This document shows positions 10,898 through 23,078 of a stretch of DNA of 64,000 nt, piece after piece. Source of the DNA: Heterodera schachtii (Eukaryota > Nematoda > Chromadorea > Rhabditida > Heteroderidae). Numbering within the stretch: the stretch's first letter is position 1; each line of letters begins with the position of its first letter. A program made the translations under genes and the position numbers. The notes beneath the pieces were generated by a model, which was not told the DNA's origin, searched no databases, and worked only from the letters and a program-made list of their open reading frames with translations. The DNA lies in the NCBI GenBank assembly GCA_023374025.1, contig SIJG01000014.1:1907077-1971076 (forward strand), written 5' to 3'.

Positions 10898-11568
10898 TTA
10901 ACAAATAAGCAGTTTTCCAAACAAATAATCATGGTATCGATTTTTATTACGAATTTAATTAAATTATGAAGATTTAAAAAAAATAAAAAAATAAATGAAC
11001 AAAATTTACAAAAAATAAAATTTAAACACAAAAAATAAATTGGCCAAAAAATTGCTGGGAAAGAAATAAAAATGTGCAAACGAAAAGAACTCATCAAAAA
11101 TGAATATATTATTAAATTATTTAAAAGAAAACTAAGAAATTACAAAATTTTAAAAATTTTCTTTTAAAAAAGACAAAAAAAAAAAAAGAAAAAATCATTT
11201 AAATTTTCTGTTAGAATAGAAAAATAATTCTTTTCATATTTCATTAATAATAATAAAATCATAATGCAAATAATGAATATATTTTTTTTTGTTAATTTTT
11301 CCTCAAAGAAATGTTTTTATATTTAACTTTTTTTTAATTTGGTTACTATTTTCATCACTTAAGCCATTTTTTCAACCAGAATTTAATTAACTTTTTTGTT
11401 TTGGGTTTTCTTAGTCTCTTTTTTTTTGTGAATTTCATCTGACAATTTATCCCCCCCCCCTTCAATTTGGGCATCTAAAACTAATTTTTTAGACGTATTA
11501 ATGGCGTCTTTCATCCAAGGACGAGTTTGATTCCGTGTAATTCCGTCCGTCCCCGGCGGCTTACGCAC
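10898..11568. other. AT-rich stretch, no remaining receptor exons found
   Basis: Long A/T runs and a C10 run at 11451-11460. This is where exons 2-6 of the receptor fragment at 11569-11733 would be expected, but none of the conserved motifs (LHI.AL..NRA, AIRLAWIK, SGRITATCFAIQ) is present. Confidence 0.5.
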
Positions 11569-11733
11569 TTTGCTGATCAAAATGTACAAAGCAATGCGTT
11601 CCCGTGCCAATTTGAACAATGGGTTAATTTCAAAAGAACAGAAACAATGCGCAAAATAGCCCATAAATACGATCAAGGCATTGATTGATGCACTTTGATA
11701 CCGATCGAAGAAAAATGGATCAGTGCAATCCAT
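11569..11733 (-). pseudogene. isolated exon 1 of a seven-transmembrane receptor (paralogue B)
   Basis: The 55-codon first exon starts MDCTDPFF and contains NPLFKLARERIALYILISK, followed by a donor (GTGCGTAAG) at the same position as in paralogues A and C. Exon length equals that of paralogue A. None of the downstream exons can be found in the following AT-rich 650 bp, so this is a truncated copy. It probably arose from partial duplication of gene A, which lies 1.5 kb away on the same strand. Confidence 0.7.
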
Positions 11734-12963
11734 CGGTTGTTGAAAATCGGATTAATTTCAAAAACTTTTTTCACTGTTTAATTATGGGATGAGCGAAACT
11801 TCTGCTGCTTCGATAAGGCTTGTTTGAAGCTCTCACACGATGTCTTTTTAGTTTTCTTAAGTCTATTTTAAGAAATTCGAAATTATCGACCAATTGTTGT
11901 ACAGTTCGCATGAAAAATATTTTACTTATGAATCGAATTCAGTGAAAAATATAATTTTTACGAATTGCGTCGATAATGAATTTGTGACTTTGAATAATCC
12001 TATTCAAATGTGCCGTCGTTTTGAGGTCAGCGTTTGCCCCTCGGCCACTGTTCGGTCATTCATTATAATTATAAGTTGGGCATTTTTAGTTACATAATTT
12101 TTTTTTTCTGTGGCTTTTGTTTCGCTGAGAAACGCACAAAAAAATATTTTTAGCCTGGGAATTCTTCATTTTAAAGCCACTATTCGTCACTAGGAATCAC
12201 AAATTTTGAAACTTTCCACCACTAAAATAATAATGCCAATAATTTGGTCATTTGGTCACTTTTTGCCTTTTTTTTTTTTTGGGTTTTTTTGAGCAATTTC
12301 TTAACATAACAAAGAAATTTTTTGTAAATTTCTTAAGAAAAAAACACCAATTTAAATGTTTTTCATCATTATTAATAAATTTAGAAACTTTTTTTGCTAT
12401 TTTCGTCATTTATTTTGTTGCCATTTTTAAACTCGCCATTTTCCATCCCATCCAAAATATGAATTATTATTTCTTCTTCCAAATGTGGTAAAATTACCAG
12501 GGGATTGGGACTTTTTTAATTGTTTTTAATGATTGTTTTTGATGAGAGAAGCACGAAAATTTTGTGAATACAACATTGAATTTTTGTCAACCTTTTTTCT
12601 TGGTCCGCCAAAAAATTGGATAAGAAAAATGTATTAAATGAAAAATTATGGTGGATTATTTTTCTTAAAAAAACTTTTGACAAATTCTGAAAAACTAAAA
12701 TAATTTAACAAATTTTCAAATGTTTTGAGGAAAATGTTCGTAAAAACAGAGCCTATTGATTTCTTTTGACAAAATTTATGTCCTAAAATGTTTGTGAAAA
12801 ATCAATGACGTCACTCTTCTCAGGTGCTGCTAAAAGGATGTGAAGATGGGGCTAGACATTAAACCAGTGAAAAAAAAAATTATATTATCAATTAAAATAA
12901 TTATATTTATATATATTTTAGTTTTCATTTACATTTATTTTATTGTCACAAAAACACATTAAA
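11734..12963. other. intergenic, no gene supported
   Basis: AT-rich DNA between the receptor fragment and the coiled-coil gene. Short frames with hydrophobic translations exist on the plus strand, but no splice structure supports them. Confidence 0.35.
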
Positions 12964-14598
12964 ATGAGCACAAGCACACCAAACATATCACTCACAACAT
13001 TCGGCGACATCACTTCAGATCAAAGTAACGGCAAAATGGAATCAGAATAAAAAAATTACAAAAGTTGCCATTCATAGGGAGAGGAAAAGAATTTTGAAAT
13101 TAAAAAAGGGATATAATTAATTTAAAACCATTCAAAGGCTGTGCCATTTGAAAGAAGGCAGTACTAAATACAATATAAACCCAAAAATCCTTCACATTTT
13201 TCAGATCATCTTTGGCCCTCTTTTGCACTGTCCGACGATGAAAATGATTGGGATCGGTTGCAGGGCCAGCGAAAAGCAATTGACGCAAAAATAGCGGAAT
13301 TGGAGAGACGGCAAATGATAATGGAGGGCACCGAAGCGACGCCAAAGGCTAAAGACAATTTCGAACCATCGACGAAAAATGGAAATGGTAAGAGGGGGGG
13401 GGGGGGGGGTAATTAACTAATGAATGAATTAATTAGCCGGATGCTTTTATTACAGCATTATTTGACAATTCACTGAGTTTAAAAGTGGAAGAGTTGAACA
13501 GAAAATACACCGAATTGGAGGAGGGATTGAATGATGCGAAACAAAAAGAGGAAGACAAACTGGCAAAGGTTGAGGCTGAAAATGTGAGTCCAAAATTAAA
13601 ATTTTGGTGAAACGGAAATCATTAATTGACCTATTGGTGATCCCGAATAAAAAATAAATTAAGAATTTTCATTTTTAGCCAATATTTAAGCTTTATATTT
13701 GTGATTTATCCATTGAAATTGAATTAATTTAAAATATAATAACAATTCATTAATTGGACCATGCCGTACAATAAAAAAATATTTAAAATTCAGAAGGATC
13801 TGATGGTAAAGTTTGCGGAGATGATTAAGGAATTTGACACGTTGAAGAAGGAAATGAATGATATGAAGCACAAAGAGGGGGACAAACTTTCAAAATTTGA
13901 GACTGAAAAGGCGCGTCATAAATTAAATTTAAATAATGAAAAAAGTAAATGAATTAATTAATTTTTAGAATGAACTGTTGTTAAAAGTTGCTAATCTGGA
14001 GCAAATTGTTCTCGAAATGAAAGGAGGCCAAAAGAATGGAACAAATTTTGAAAATTACAATTCAGAAACGAATATCCCGGAGATTAACGAACAAAATGAA
14101 AAGAAAAATGGCAACAAAAGAGACAAAGCAAATGCCAAAATCATTGGCCGGACAAAGGCAAAAGAGAACGAAAAGCAGAAAAGCGAGGAGAAAGCGGCGG
14201 AGGTAAAGAGAAGGATTCCATCAACCAAAGCACAAAACACAAAAACAAACAAATGCTATTCGAGACTCTCGACTTGAGAAAGTCTTGGCTTTTTGGGGCC
14301 TTGGTATCACTTTATGGGATTAACCCCCCGTTCTCGAATATTGTCACAGCTCCCTGAGAAGGACCGAGTCGTTCTGTTGCACGGCACAACGCGCGATGGT
14401 CGCATTGGCATCGCCTGGTATTTCGTGCTGCTCCACTCGCACAAACCGCCGCCGGTGCTGGACGGAGCCCCAAGGCTGGAAATTGATGAGCATGGGCAGA
14501 TTCTGTTCTGTGGCTGGGGCCGGGAGCCGCCCAACGATGTAATTAAAGCGACCAACACGAAGTACGGGCTTAAATTCGCGCTACGAAAAGCCAAATGA
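12964..14598 (+). CDS. coiled-coil protein of unknown function, six exons
   Basis: Exons: 12964-13024, 13205-13387, 13456-13583, 13794-13910, 13969-14202 and 14350-14598; 323 residues with continuous phase. After a short N-terminus (MSTSTPN; no signal peptide) the middle is charged and heptad-rich, predicted coiled coil over residues of roughly 35-190. It is followed by a lysine/glutamate-rich linker and a different, tryptophan-containing C-terminal block (GIAWYFVLLHSHKPP, later LFCGWGREPP). Exons 3 and 4 look duplicated (KEEDKLAKVEAEN versus KEGDKLSKFETEK). The first copy ends in GTGAGT, the second needs a GC donor (AAG|GCGCGT) to stay in frame. Intron 2 starts with a G16 run at 13394-13409. 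Probably cytoplasmic; no family recognised. Confidence 0.65.
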
Positions 14599-15237
14599 AT
14601 TAACTCGGATCACCCCAAAAGCAAAGCGAACCGAATTCGGCAACTCCATTCATTGGCATTGGCATTTTAGTTGATCAGAAAACTTAACAATTTTTTTTTA
14701 CCATGCTTTTCAATGAAATAAATGTTTGAACTTAGTTTATTTTTATATATATTATTCACTGCTATTTCTTTCGTTTTTCATATTCCGGTCGTGCCGATAA
14801 GCAATGAGCAAAAAAAGATTTATTTCTTCTTTTTAAATAGAGATAAATCTGTAAATATCTTAAAAATTACTATAAAGATTGAATATTTGTCGTATAAAGT
14901 TAAAAAAGGCTCACAATTTTTTAAACTTATGTCTATTAACGTTTAAACGAAGAATTTCAGGCTAAAAAAGAGTTTATCGTGCATTTTTCAGCGAAACAAA
15001 GTTGAAAGTAGAATGTTTTAAAAATATAATCTGCACACTTGTCAGAAAATAAATAAATTTATTTATTTTGTTTAAAAATGACCAATAAAAATATACATTT
15101 TATTGAAGCAAAAATTATTTACATTATAAATCAATTAAAACTACGCATTTAATAGCATTTTATTCTGCACATTTTCATCAAATTCCTCAGATTTATTTAA
15201 CAAATGCTTTATTTGATCAATCCTAAAAAATTAAAAA
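14599..15237. other. region between convergent genes, no gene supported
   Basis: Contains the 3' ends of the plus-strand coiled-coil gene and the minus-strand poly(A) polymerase. An AATAAA-like signal occurs near 14716. A plus-strand frame at 14722-14946 begins with a hydrophobic stretch but has low-complexity composition and is not called. Confidence 0.4.
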
Positions 15238-18200
15238 TTAATTTAAAAATATTTTAAGCACGTCTTCATACATTTTGTGAAGCTTTTGTGCACTTGTGAA
15301 AAAGGAACTCATTAAAAAATGTTTAAGGCGCGGCGAATTCGAATGATTCTGCTGATAAATTGGCACCAATTCATTCAAATTTTCATTCTCTGTGGTAAAT
15401 TCTCTTTTAAGTGAAAGGCCAACGATCCAAAAAGTGCAAAATGATTTTTCCCTAAAATTTAAAAATATTAAAAAAAAGAAAGGAGAGATAATTGAATTAT
15501 TGAATTAGTCAATTAGTCACTTTAATATGTTGCAAGTGGTTTTTTGTTCAAATTTTGGGATCAGATGATAATTGTCCAATTGGGCTTGGACTGAATTGGC
15601 CCATCCCAACAAATTTTGCCGAAGTCGGCTTTTCTGATAGGCACAATTTGATGAGTACGAATCAAAGTCGAAGGCGACCGATTGTGAGCAAACAATCAAC
15701 GCAAAATGCACAAATTTTTCTTCATAATTTATCTCTTTAAAAATCCTTTTCCATTTTTGGGGATTCTCCGCCAAAATTTCACTTGCTGAAAAGTAATTTT
15801 TTATAAATTAATTTCAATTAAATTGAATTAAATTTTCGACCAATTTTTAATTCTTCGATAATTGTCCTCATTGTGAATGGATTGACATTAAATGCAGCAT
15901 TTTGTTCTGGAAAACTCGGCGTAATTATTGTCATCGAACTTTGAAGTGATTGTCCCAAATTAATGGGGGGCCAAAAACGCCCGACAATTTTGTTCAATTT
16001 GTTAGGAGTTAATTGCTTCAGCATAATTGGAACATTTGGCCAATCCCTTGATTTAAAAAAACTAATTTAAAAAATTATGCTTAATAATACTTTTACCATT
16101 TGGCATAAATTTCGAAGAATTGAAAAAGTAAAAATGATACGGGTGAATTTGGGAACAAAACGCAAATTTGAGTTGCCATTATTGACAAAGTGATGCCATT
16201 GAAAAAGCCAAATAATCCCGAATAAATTAAGCGAGCTTTAAAAAGGCAAATTATAACATGCTAAATGGATAAATTTAATTTTCAATAAAAAAAATTACTT
16301 TTCGCCCAAACTTTCACAATTTTCAGCAATGATGAAAGCATGCTTTCACTTTGCACCAATGCCAATTGAAATTTGGCTGATTGATAGCCTTAAATGATTT
16401 ATTTACTAAAATTAAAAAAATATATAAAGTTTTACCGGCCAAAGAATAAATTCCGCTCTCCGTTTTCAACTCCGTTATCATTTGGTCAGTTGCCAATTGG
16501 TCCAAATCGGCTTCGTCTGATAAATTTTTATCGGGCACCGGCACCAGCAAAAGATCGGCCTCAATTTGGCCACGTTCAATTCTGATCAACGGCACTCTGC
16601 CCGGCCTCCAACTCACTGATCCATCCGTTATTTTCTTAAAAGTTTTTTCGCGAATTAATATAATAATTATTTAATTTAAATTACTCTTTTCAGCAGTGAA
16701 TATAAATTATCGCCATTGTAACTGTGAAAATGGCTAATGTTTATTTGGTCTGGCACCACACAGATCAAATCCAAGTCGGACCCGTCCAATTCGGAGTTCA
16801 TCAAAAAGGAGCCGTTCCTCAACAATTTTGTTTTTGGCACTTTTTCTAATAAACGAACTTTTGAAAAATAATTTTTATACAAATTACTGTCATCTGTGTT
16901 CGCGATTGGAATATTCTGAATCCATTCCTCAATTATCTGTTGGATTTGTCCGTTGAAATCGCCAATTTCCGCCCTTTTGCTTTGCTTAATTGAATACGGT
17001 TCAATGAATTCATTTATCTGTAATGATTGAAGAATACAGTAATAGATTATGTATAAATAAGAATTTTTTTCAAATTAGTAATTTTGTTAAACCTTTGAGG
17101 GTTTTTGTGAATTTTTGGCAACTCTGTTAACAAAAGATCCCATATGCTTTTTTCAAATTCCCCGTCCGTGCTTTTGGCACCGCCGCTAAAAGGTCATATT
17201 TTGCTTACAATTTTTTTACCTCTTGTGACATTTTGAGGTCTTTCTCCAAACTTTCGGCACTTGTTCTGATCAGTCGGTACTGACTTCTTTCATAAACAGA
17301 TGACCACGAATTATTATTAATTGCTTAATAAATTTTTGTTTTTTAAATTCTCGTAATAATAAATTTTTTCTCTAAATAGTTTTACTAATTTTTCATTAGA
17401 CATTTTTCTCTCAAAATCTCCGTATTCTTTGAAAAATTAAATGTCTTACCCAATTTTTGCTGTTTTAGCATTGTTTCCATTTCAGCTACGTATTTTTTCA
17501 AAAATTCTTTTTCTCCATTTTCTTTTCTCATAATTCGTTCAATTCTTTCTCCGTCTGTTATTTTTTCATTTTTCACAAAATTTGTCAATTTTTTAGCACA
17601 TAAAATCCCAAAAATTTGGAGGTGCAATTGCTTTAAAATGTTTTCAATTTCGCCCCTTTTATACGTTCCCAATTTGTTTTTGCTTTTGCCCTTTCGCTTT
17701 TCCTCAAGCTTTTCAATTGCTTTTTCCATTTGTTTTTGTTCAATTGGTCTTAATATAATTAATAATTACCATTAATTAGTTAATTATTATACATTAATTA
17801 CCCAAATGTCATCTCATTAAGTGCGATGTCCAATGCAAATAGTTTTTGCAATTCAATTCCCATTTGTTCGCCTTCGGTTGGCATTGCATTTTTTGCAAAA
17901 GTGCGCCATTTTTCCTCAAAACTTTTCAAAATTTTCGTTTCGTAATTTTTTGCCCGAATTTTGATGAATTTTGATTTTGAATGAATCGCTCTAACAAACG
18001 CTGCAACATGCAAATAAATCACACAATTCTCTTCTTCCAATTCATTTAATAAAAATTTGTCGTAAAATTTGGCCAAATATTTTTCATTTAATAAATCTTA
18101 ACAATTATATTTTACATAATTTATTTAATATTCACCTGAATAATTTTCAATTTTTATTTGCTTCATTGCTTTAACACATTCTTCTGACAAAAAGCGATAA

Positions 18201-19308
18201 TTTTCTCCTTTTTCTGATTTTCTTAAGTTTTTCTTCCGTTTGATCACTCTTTCCTCTTTTTCTTCTTTTTCCATCCATTTTCTATCTTTTCTCTCTTCAT
18301 TTTCTCTTTCCTCTTTTTCTTTTTCCATCCATTTTCTCTCTTTTCTCTCTTCATTTTCTCTTTCCTCTTTTTCTTTTTCCATCCATTTTCTCTCTTTTCT
18401 CCCTTCATTTTTTCTTTCCTCTTTTTCTTTTTGCAACAACAGTTTTTTCCTTTTTATTTCTTCCTTTCCTCGCCATCTTTTCTGTTCGTTTTGTCTCTCT
18501 CCTTTTTGTTCGCTATTTTCTTTCCTTTCCATCCCTTTATTTTCTTTTTCTTCTTTTTCTTCACTATTTTCCTCCCTTCCGTCTCTTTTTTCCCGTTTCT
18601 CTTTTCTTTTTCCATTTTTTCATTTTCATTTTTGTTCCATTTGCACTTTTTCTTATTGTAATTTTTCTGTTCAACTTTTCCTCTTCCTTTTTTCCATTTA
18701 TTTTCTTCATCGTTTTGTCCACCCATAAAATAATTCATTTCAAAATTTTCATTTTTTAAATTTTCCCTCGAATTTTCCATTTCTTTTTCTTTGTTCTTCT
18801 CTAATTTGTCACCATCATTTGGATTATTACTCTCATTATCTTCATCAATTTGTTCATCATAATTCGCATCTTTGAATCTTTGTTCGTCATCGGAAGAAGA
18901 AGCAGCCGATGAAAACTTTTCATTCAACGAAAAATATTTTGTCTAAATTTGTAATAATAAAATAATTAAAGACGGGGCCGGATTTTTAAATTTATTTTGA
19001 AATATATTAAAACTGCAAAGTTTACGCCGGTGTTTATTTTTCCCTATTTTCGAGTTTTGTGGTCTATTCTTTGGCTGATTGTGCTTAAAAATCCTAGCTC
19101 TTTTCTAATTAATTTGTTTTAATGTATTTGTTAAATAATAAATTGTATTTTATTTACTTCATGGTTTAGCCATTCATTGATCTTTTGAATACCGTCTTTG
19201 TTGAGAATTGTGCCGAGTGATTCTTCTAAATGTTTTAATTTGTTATTTACTGTCCAATAATTTTGGGGAAAACATTCGCTTTTATGGCACTTTTCCCCTT
19301 CATTTTTT
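15238..19308 (-). CDS. poly(A) polymerase with long Lys/Glu-rich N-terminal extension
   Basis: Catalytic exons: 16685-17017, 16436-16634, 16299-16388, 16097-16235, 15841-16046, 15521-15785 and 15238-15451. Upstream exons, phase-compatible: 17093-17123, 17209-17323, 17450-17748, 17802-18096, 18136-18942 and 19158-19308. The nucleotidyltransferase core is intact: LLRNGSFLMNSELDGSDLDL gives the GS motif and the first two aspartates, QIEADLLL the third. KIVKVWAK, YSGLFGFFNGI and IITPSFPEQNAAFNV match the central domain of canonical poly(A) polymerases; FCTFWIVGL matches their RNA-binding domain. The enzyme would add poly(A) tails to RNA. Unusual is the roughly 500-residue charged, coiled-coil extension. 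It includes a purine-rich stretch (18136-18942) whose two halves are in different frames, implying a tiny intron or a one-base slip. The true 5' end is unresolved. Confidence 0.75.
18250..18420. repeat. 54-bp coding tandem repeat, about 3 units
   Basis: TTTCCTCTTTTTC recurs at 18250, 18307, 18361 and 18415 (steps of 57, 54 and 54 bp). On the minus strand each unit encodes about 18 residues of the type KWMEKEKEERENEER within the extension of the poly(A) polymerase gene. Unit number may vary between individuals, and such tracts are prone to assembly error. Confidence 0.85.
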
Positions 19309-19428
19309 CTGAATTTACTTTTTCCGAATATTTATAAGAATCAGAAAAAAATATATTAAAATGATTATTTTTTCACTTCATTAAGAAGGGAAACTTTGGT
19401 CCCAAAACAGCGATAATAAACCGATCAC

Positions 19429-22009
19429 TCACTGTGATTGATCAGAATGCCTTTGAATGGCCCATCGGTTTCGTCATTTTCCTCCTCCAATATGGCCATC
19501 ATTTTTTCCAAGTGTAATTTGGCCACCATTTCGTCCCTTCGATTGGCACTTTTTAAATGTCTCCCCACACAAATCAACATTTTGATTTGCACCGACTGCA
19601 GCTTTTCTAGCCACGCTTGGTGCGTTTGCCTTGCGACTGAAGTGTTGTCAAATTCGGCGAGTGCCACCGGCACACAAAAGGCCAAAGCGCCCGGAAGGGA
19701 CACATCGACGGGGCCATTCTCGAACAAATGCATCAAAGACTGAAAATTGAAGAAATATTTAACAATTTGCATTTAAATCGGGGACAAAAATTCGGATTTT
19801 CAGAATTTTTCTGGGCGTCGGAAATGCAGCCACTGGTCTATTTGTATGAATTTTAAATATTAAATTTTGAACACTTCAACAAGTGTTTTTCCCCAACAAA
19901 CTTCTTCTTTGCCCGTTTCATATTCCTTGGCCATTTCAGCGAGTCGATTTCGATGGGCAATTAGCAATTCCTTCGCTTTCGACGCTTTACGCCAATTTTG
20001 CTTTGGTAATTCTTTAATTGATTTCACGATGGTTTTTTCATGCAGCCAAAAGCTTTTTGAGTATAATGACCACCAGTATGACAAATCATCCACAAGTTTT
20101 AAATGCGCTTGCAAATGCATAAATTTGGACGAATTGTCATCTATTTTTTCTGTTATCTTTTTTTCAAATTTTTATTATTATTATTTCCTCCCCGACTTTA
20201 TTTTTTAATTTCTCCGTCCATCCACAAATTTTGCCGTGGGACTTTTCCCTCCCCTCGAGGGTCGGGGAGCAACCGATCAAATAATAATTTAAATTAAAAA
20301 AAAATTGATTCATTAAAATTAAATTGAATTATAATTTTAACTTTTTGGTTTAATATTAAATTCCCACCCAATTCTGTGAGAGTTTTTGTCTGTTCTTCCA
20401 ATGCTTTTAGCAATAATTCGTCGTAGAGAATTTTTTCCAATGAAATTTTTGCTCTCCATTTGCTTGTTTCATCTTTGGCACAAAAAAGTGCTTGATAAAA
20501 ACATGTAAAAAAATTGTTCGTAATTTGAAAATTCACTGAAAATAAAAATTAAAAAAAATTGGAAATAATTCTAAAAATAATTACAAATTATGCCCAATTT
20601 TTCTGGATAAGCACTGAATAACATAACCATTCGCGGAAACCCGAGCAAATTCTTAAATTTCGCACAAAGCTCAAAAATTTCTTCTATTTTCTTTCGTTCG
20701 AAAAGTTCACTAAATTTAAAAAAGATTGAAATGAAAGAAAAATTCAATTCCGACTCTAAAAATTTGTTGAATTTTGGACGTTTTGGGAGGAACATCATCA
20801 AATCGGAAAGAATCCATTCGGAAATTTGTTCATCCCTTTGCAGGACACTTTGGAAGGCGACTTCCAAGTTGTAACAGGACGGTTTCTTGTCGGGGACATG
20901 GATTTTGGAGTCGAAATTGGACGCGATGAGCACCCCGTGTTTTATGAGCAGCAAATAGCACATTTGGCGAATAGCACCAGGCGAAAGAGCGTACTTGGAA
21001 AAGTTATGATAGGGCACATTAAGGACACTAAAATAGCAAAAACAAACAAATAAATAATGTAAAACAAAATGAGGGAATGGGCGAGAGAAAACAAGGTTGA
21101 ATTTCACAATTTTTATAATGCTTGAAACTAAATTTCCAATAGTGAGGAATAAGTTTTGCAAATACCTAAAATTTTTTTAAATAATTATAAAGATTAAGCA
21201 GTAAAAAAGCAATTTCATCAAATGGTTGGATTATTCTAATATGATGTTTCTCTAAGTTTTCACTAGGTTATCAGTTTTTTCCCATTGGTTTCTTTTTGGA
21301 CCATACAAAATCAACAATTTCTGATCACGCATTAATCTGAATATGCAATGACCACCAGCAAATTACCTTAATATACACACAATTGGGATTTCTCATTTAT
21401 TAAATTTGGGAATAAAATTTGTTCAAAATTCCGAACAAGAATTCTAACAGTGTTATTTATCCTCAATTTCGTTGAATGCATGGCAGATTTTGGATTATTT
21501 TTGAATTAATTGCTTAATTAATGATGCCCTCCCACCGTTGGATGTCGCCGCTGAGTTTGTCATAAACGGAGACCGTCCTCGGCGCCATTTTCTCTGCTAA
21601 TTGACCTCCCATTATCAAATTAGCGTCCATTTTTTCAAACTTTTCTTTGTTTTGCTCAATTTTTCTCTCTAATAAATAAATGTGCGTGTAAATGGCAATT
21701 CGTCCCGCCATTTTTTGCCGCATTTCATTCGAATTTTCCAAAAAATATTGCTTATAAAAAGTGTCCAAAAAGTAATGGTGAAGCCCAGCAGCGGTGGGGA
21801 AAAAGGTAAAGCCTTTGTCTCTTATGCCAAACAAAAATTCTAAAGCAGATAATAAAGGAAAGCAATTACATATTTATTTAATATTCGCCCTTTAATTATT
21901 AATTTGTTAAACCTTCCAAACAAAGGTCCATTAAATTTTTAATTGATGAAGTGCCACTTAGTGATACATCGAATTTTAAAATTAAAATTAATAATAGAAG
22001 CAAATCCAT
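19429..22009 (-). CDS. unrecognised protein with hydrophobic leader; may be the 5' part of the poly(A) polymerase gene
   Basis: Exons: 21913-22009, 21536-21839, 20585-21027, 20342-20535, 19875-20156 and 19429-19739. Phases agree throughout. The N-terminus MDLLLLLILILKFDVSLSG looks like a signal peptide or signal anchor. The rest is a mostly helical, charged protein with no recognised domain (for example SPGAIRQMCYLLLIKHG and LMHLFENGPVDVSLPGALAF). Two readings are possible at the 3' end. With donor GTGATC at 19428 the frame continues in phase into the exon at 19158-19308 and thus into the poly(A) polymerase. Otherwise it stops at 19425-19427. Likewise the second exon could end at its own stop near 21514, giving a 140-residue protein. 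Several donors are weak (GTGGGA, GTGTTC). Confidence 0.5.
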
Positions 22010-23078
22010 TGGGAAAGCTTATTCGTCTAAAATAATGAATAAAAAATTAGGAAATAAAACGCAATTATAATTAATTAATTATGGAGTTAATAAAATTATA
22101 TATTAAGCAAAAAAAAAGTGAATCAATCGGAAATAAAAGTAATTATAATTAGTGATGCCAGGGAAATAAAATGCCAATTAAAAATGGCGTGAAAAAAGCA
22201 ATTTATGCGCATGGACGACACGCAACAAAGTGGGAAATTGCGTCATAAAATTAAAAAAACATTCAAATAATGATTTAATTGGCACAACAATTAAAATTTA
22301 GAGGAAACGAATTAGGAGAATAAATGCTTATTTATTATTAGGGCTGGCAATTTTATGTAAATACATATTTTTTCCTTGGCTTCTCCATGGTCTAAATAGT
22401 AGAAAAAACACTTTCTTTTTTGTTTTGCGAACAAAAATTGGTGGGATTTTAATTTACATATTTTTAAAATATTTCGGGATTTCTTTTCATTCTGTCCAAA
22501 ATTATAGGTTCAAGAATTTTTTTTTACTATTTCACCTACTTCCATGGACCAATTGAGCTGAAATTGTTACCAATTATACCTTTCCCATAAATATTTAAAT
22601 ACACAAAAAAATTACAAAGTGTAGAAGAAAAAATTTCTTTATGTTTAAACTTCTTCATTTAATTAATTATTGGCAAAAAAATAAGCCATTAGCAGAAGAA
22701 GGGTGAGTGAGACCACTTACTCTTCTGAATATTCAGAATAAAAGTATCGTAGACAAAAAATTACTCTTCCGAATGCCCCTAAAAATTTTTGAGGATCTTT
22801 CAACTCTAATGCGGATTTATTTTTCCCATTAATTTTTTAGGGTTTTTTCTTTTTGAAAATCCTGATTTTGGCCAAAGTTTTGTGACCCTGTTAAGGTTCC
22901 AGAAAAAAAGGAATTTAATCCTGAAACGCGCGCCATAGTCCAATTAGCCGGATCATTATCCTGAATCTTTAAAACTTTCAGTCTCTAAACATTGGTGTGT
23001 GAACACATTTTTTCAAATCAAATTTAATTTTATAAGATACAATACAGTAAATCACAGAAAATTTTACATTTTTAAATA

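Noticed and set aside
14722..14946. 74-codon frame with signal-peptide-like start
   Set aside because: AT-rich composition, no promoter or acceptor, directly downstream of another gene's stop; not distinguishable from chance.
18240..18728. 162-codon plus-strand frame rich in serine and phenylalanine
   Set aside because: Antisense of the Lys/Glu-rich exon of the poly(A) polymerase gene; low complexity.
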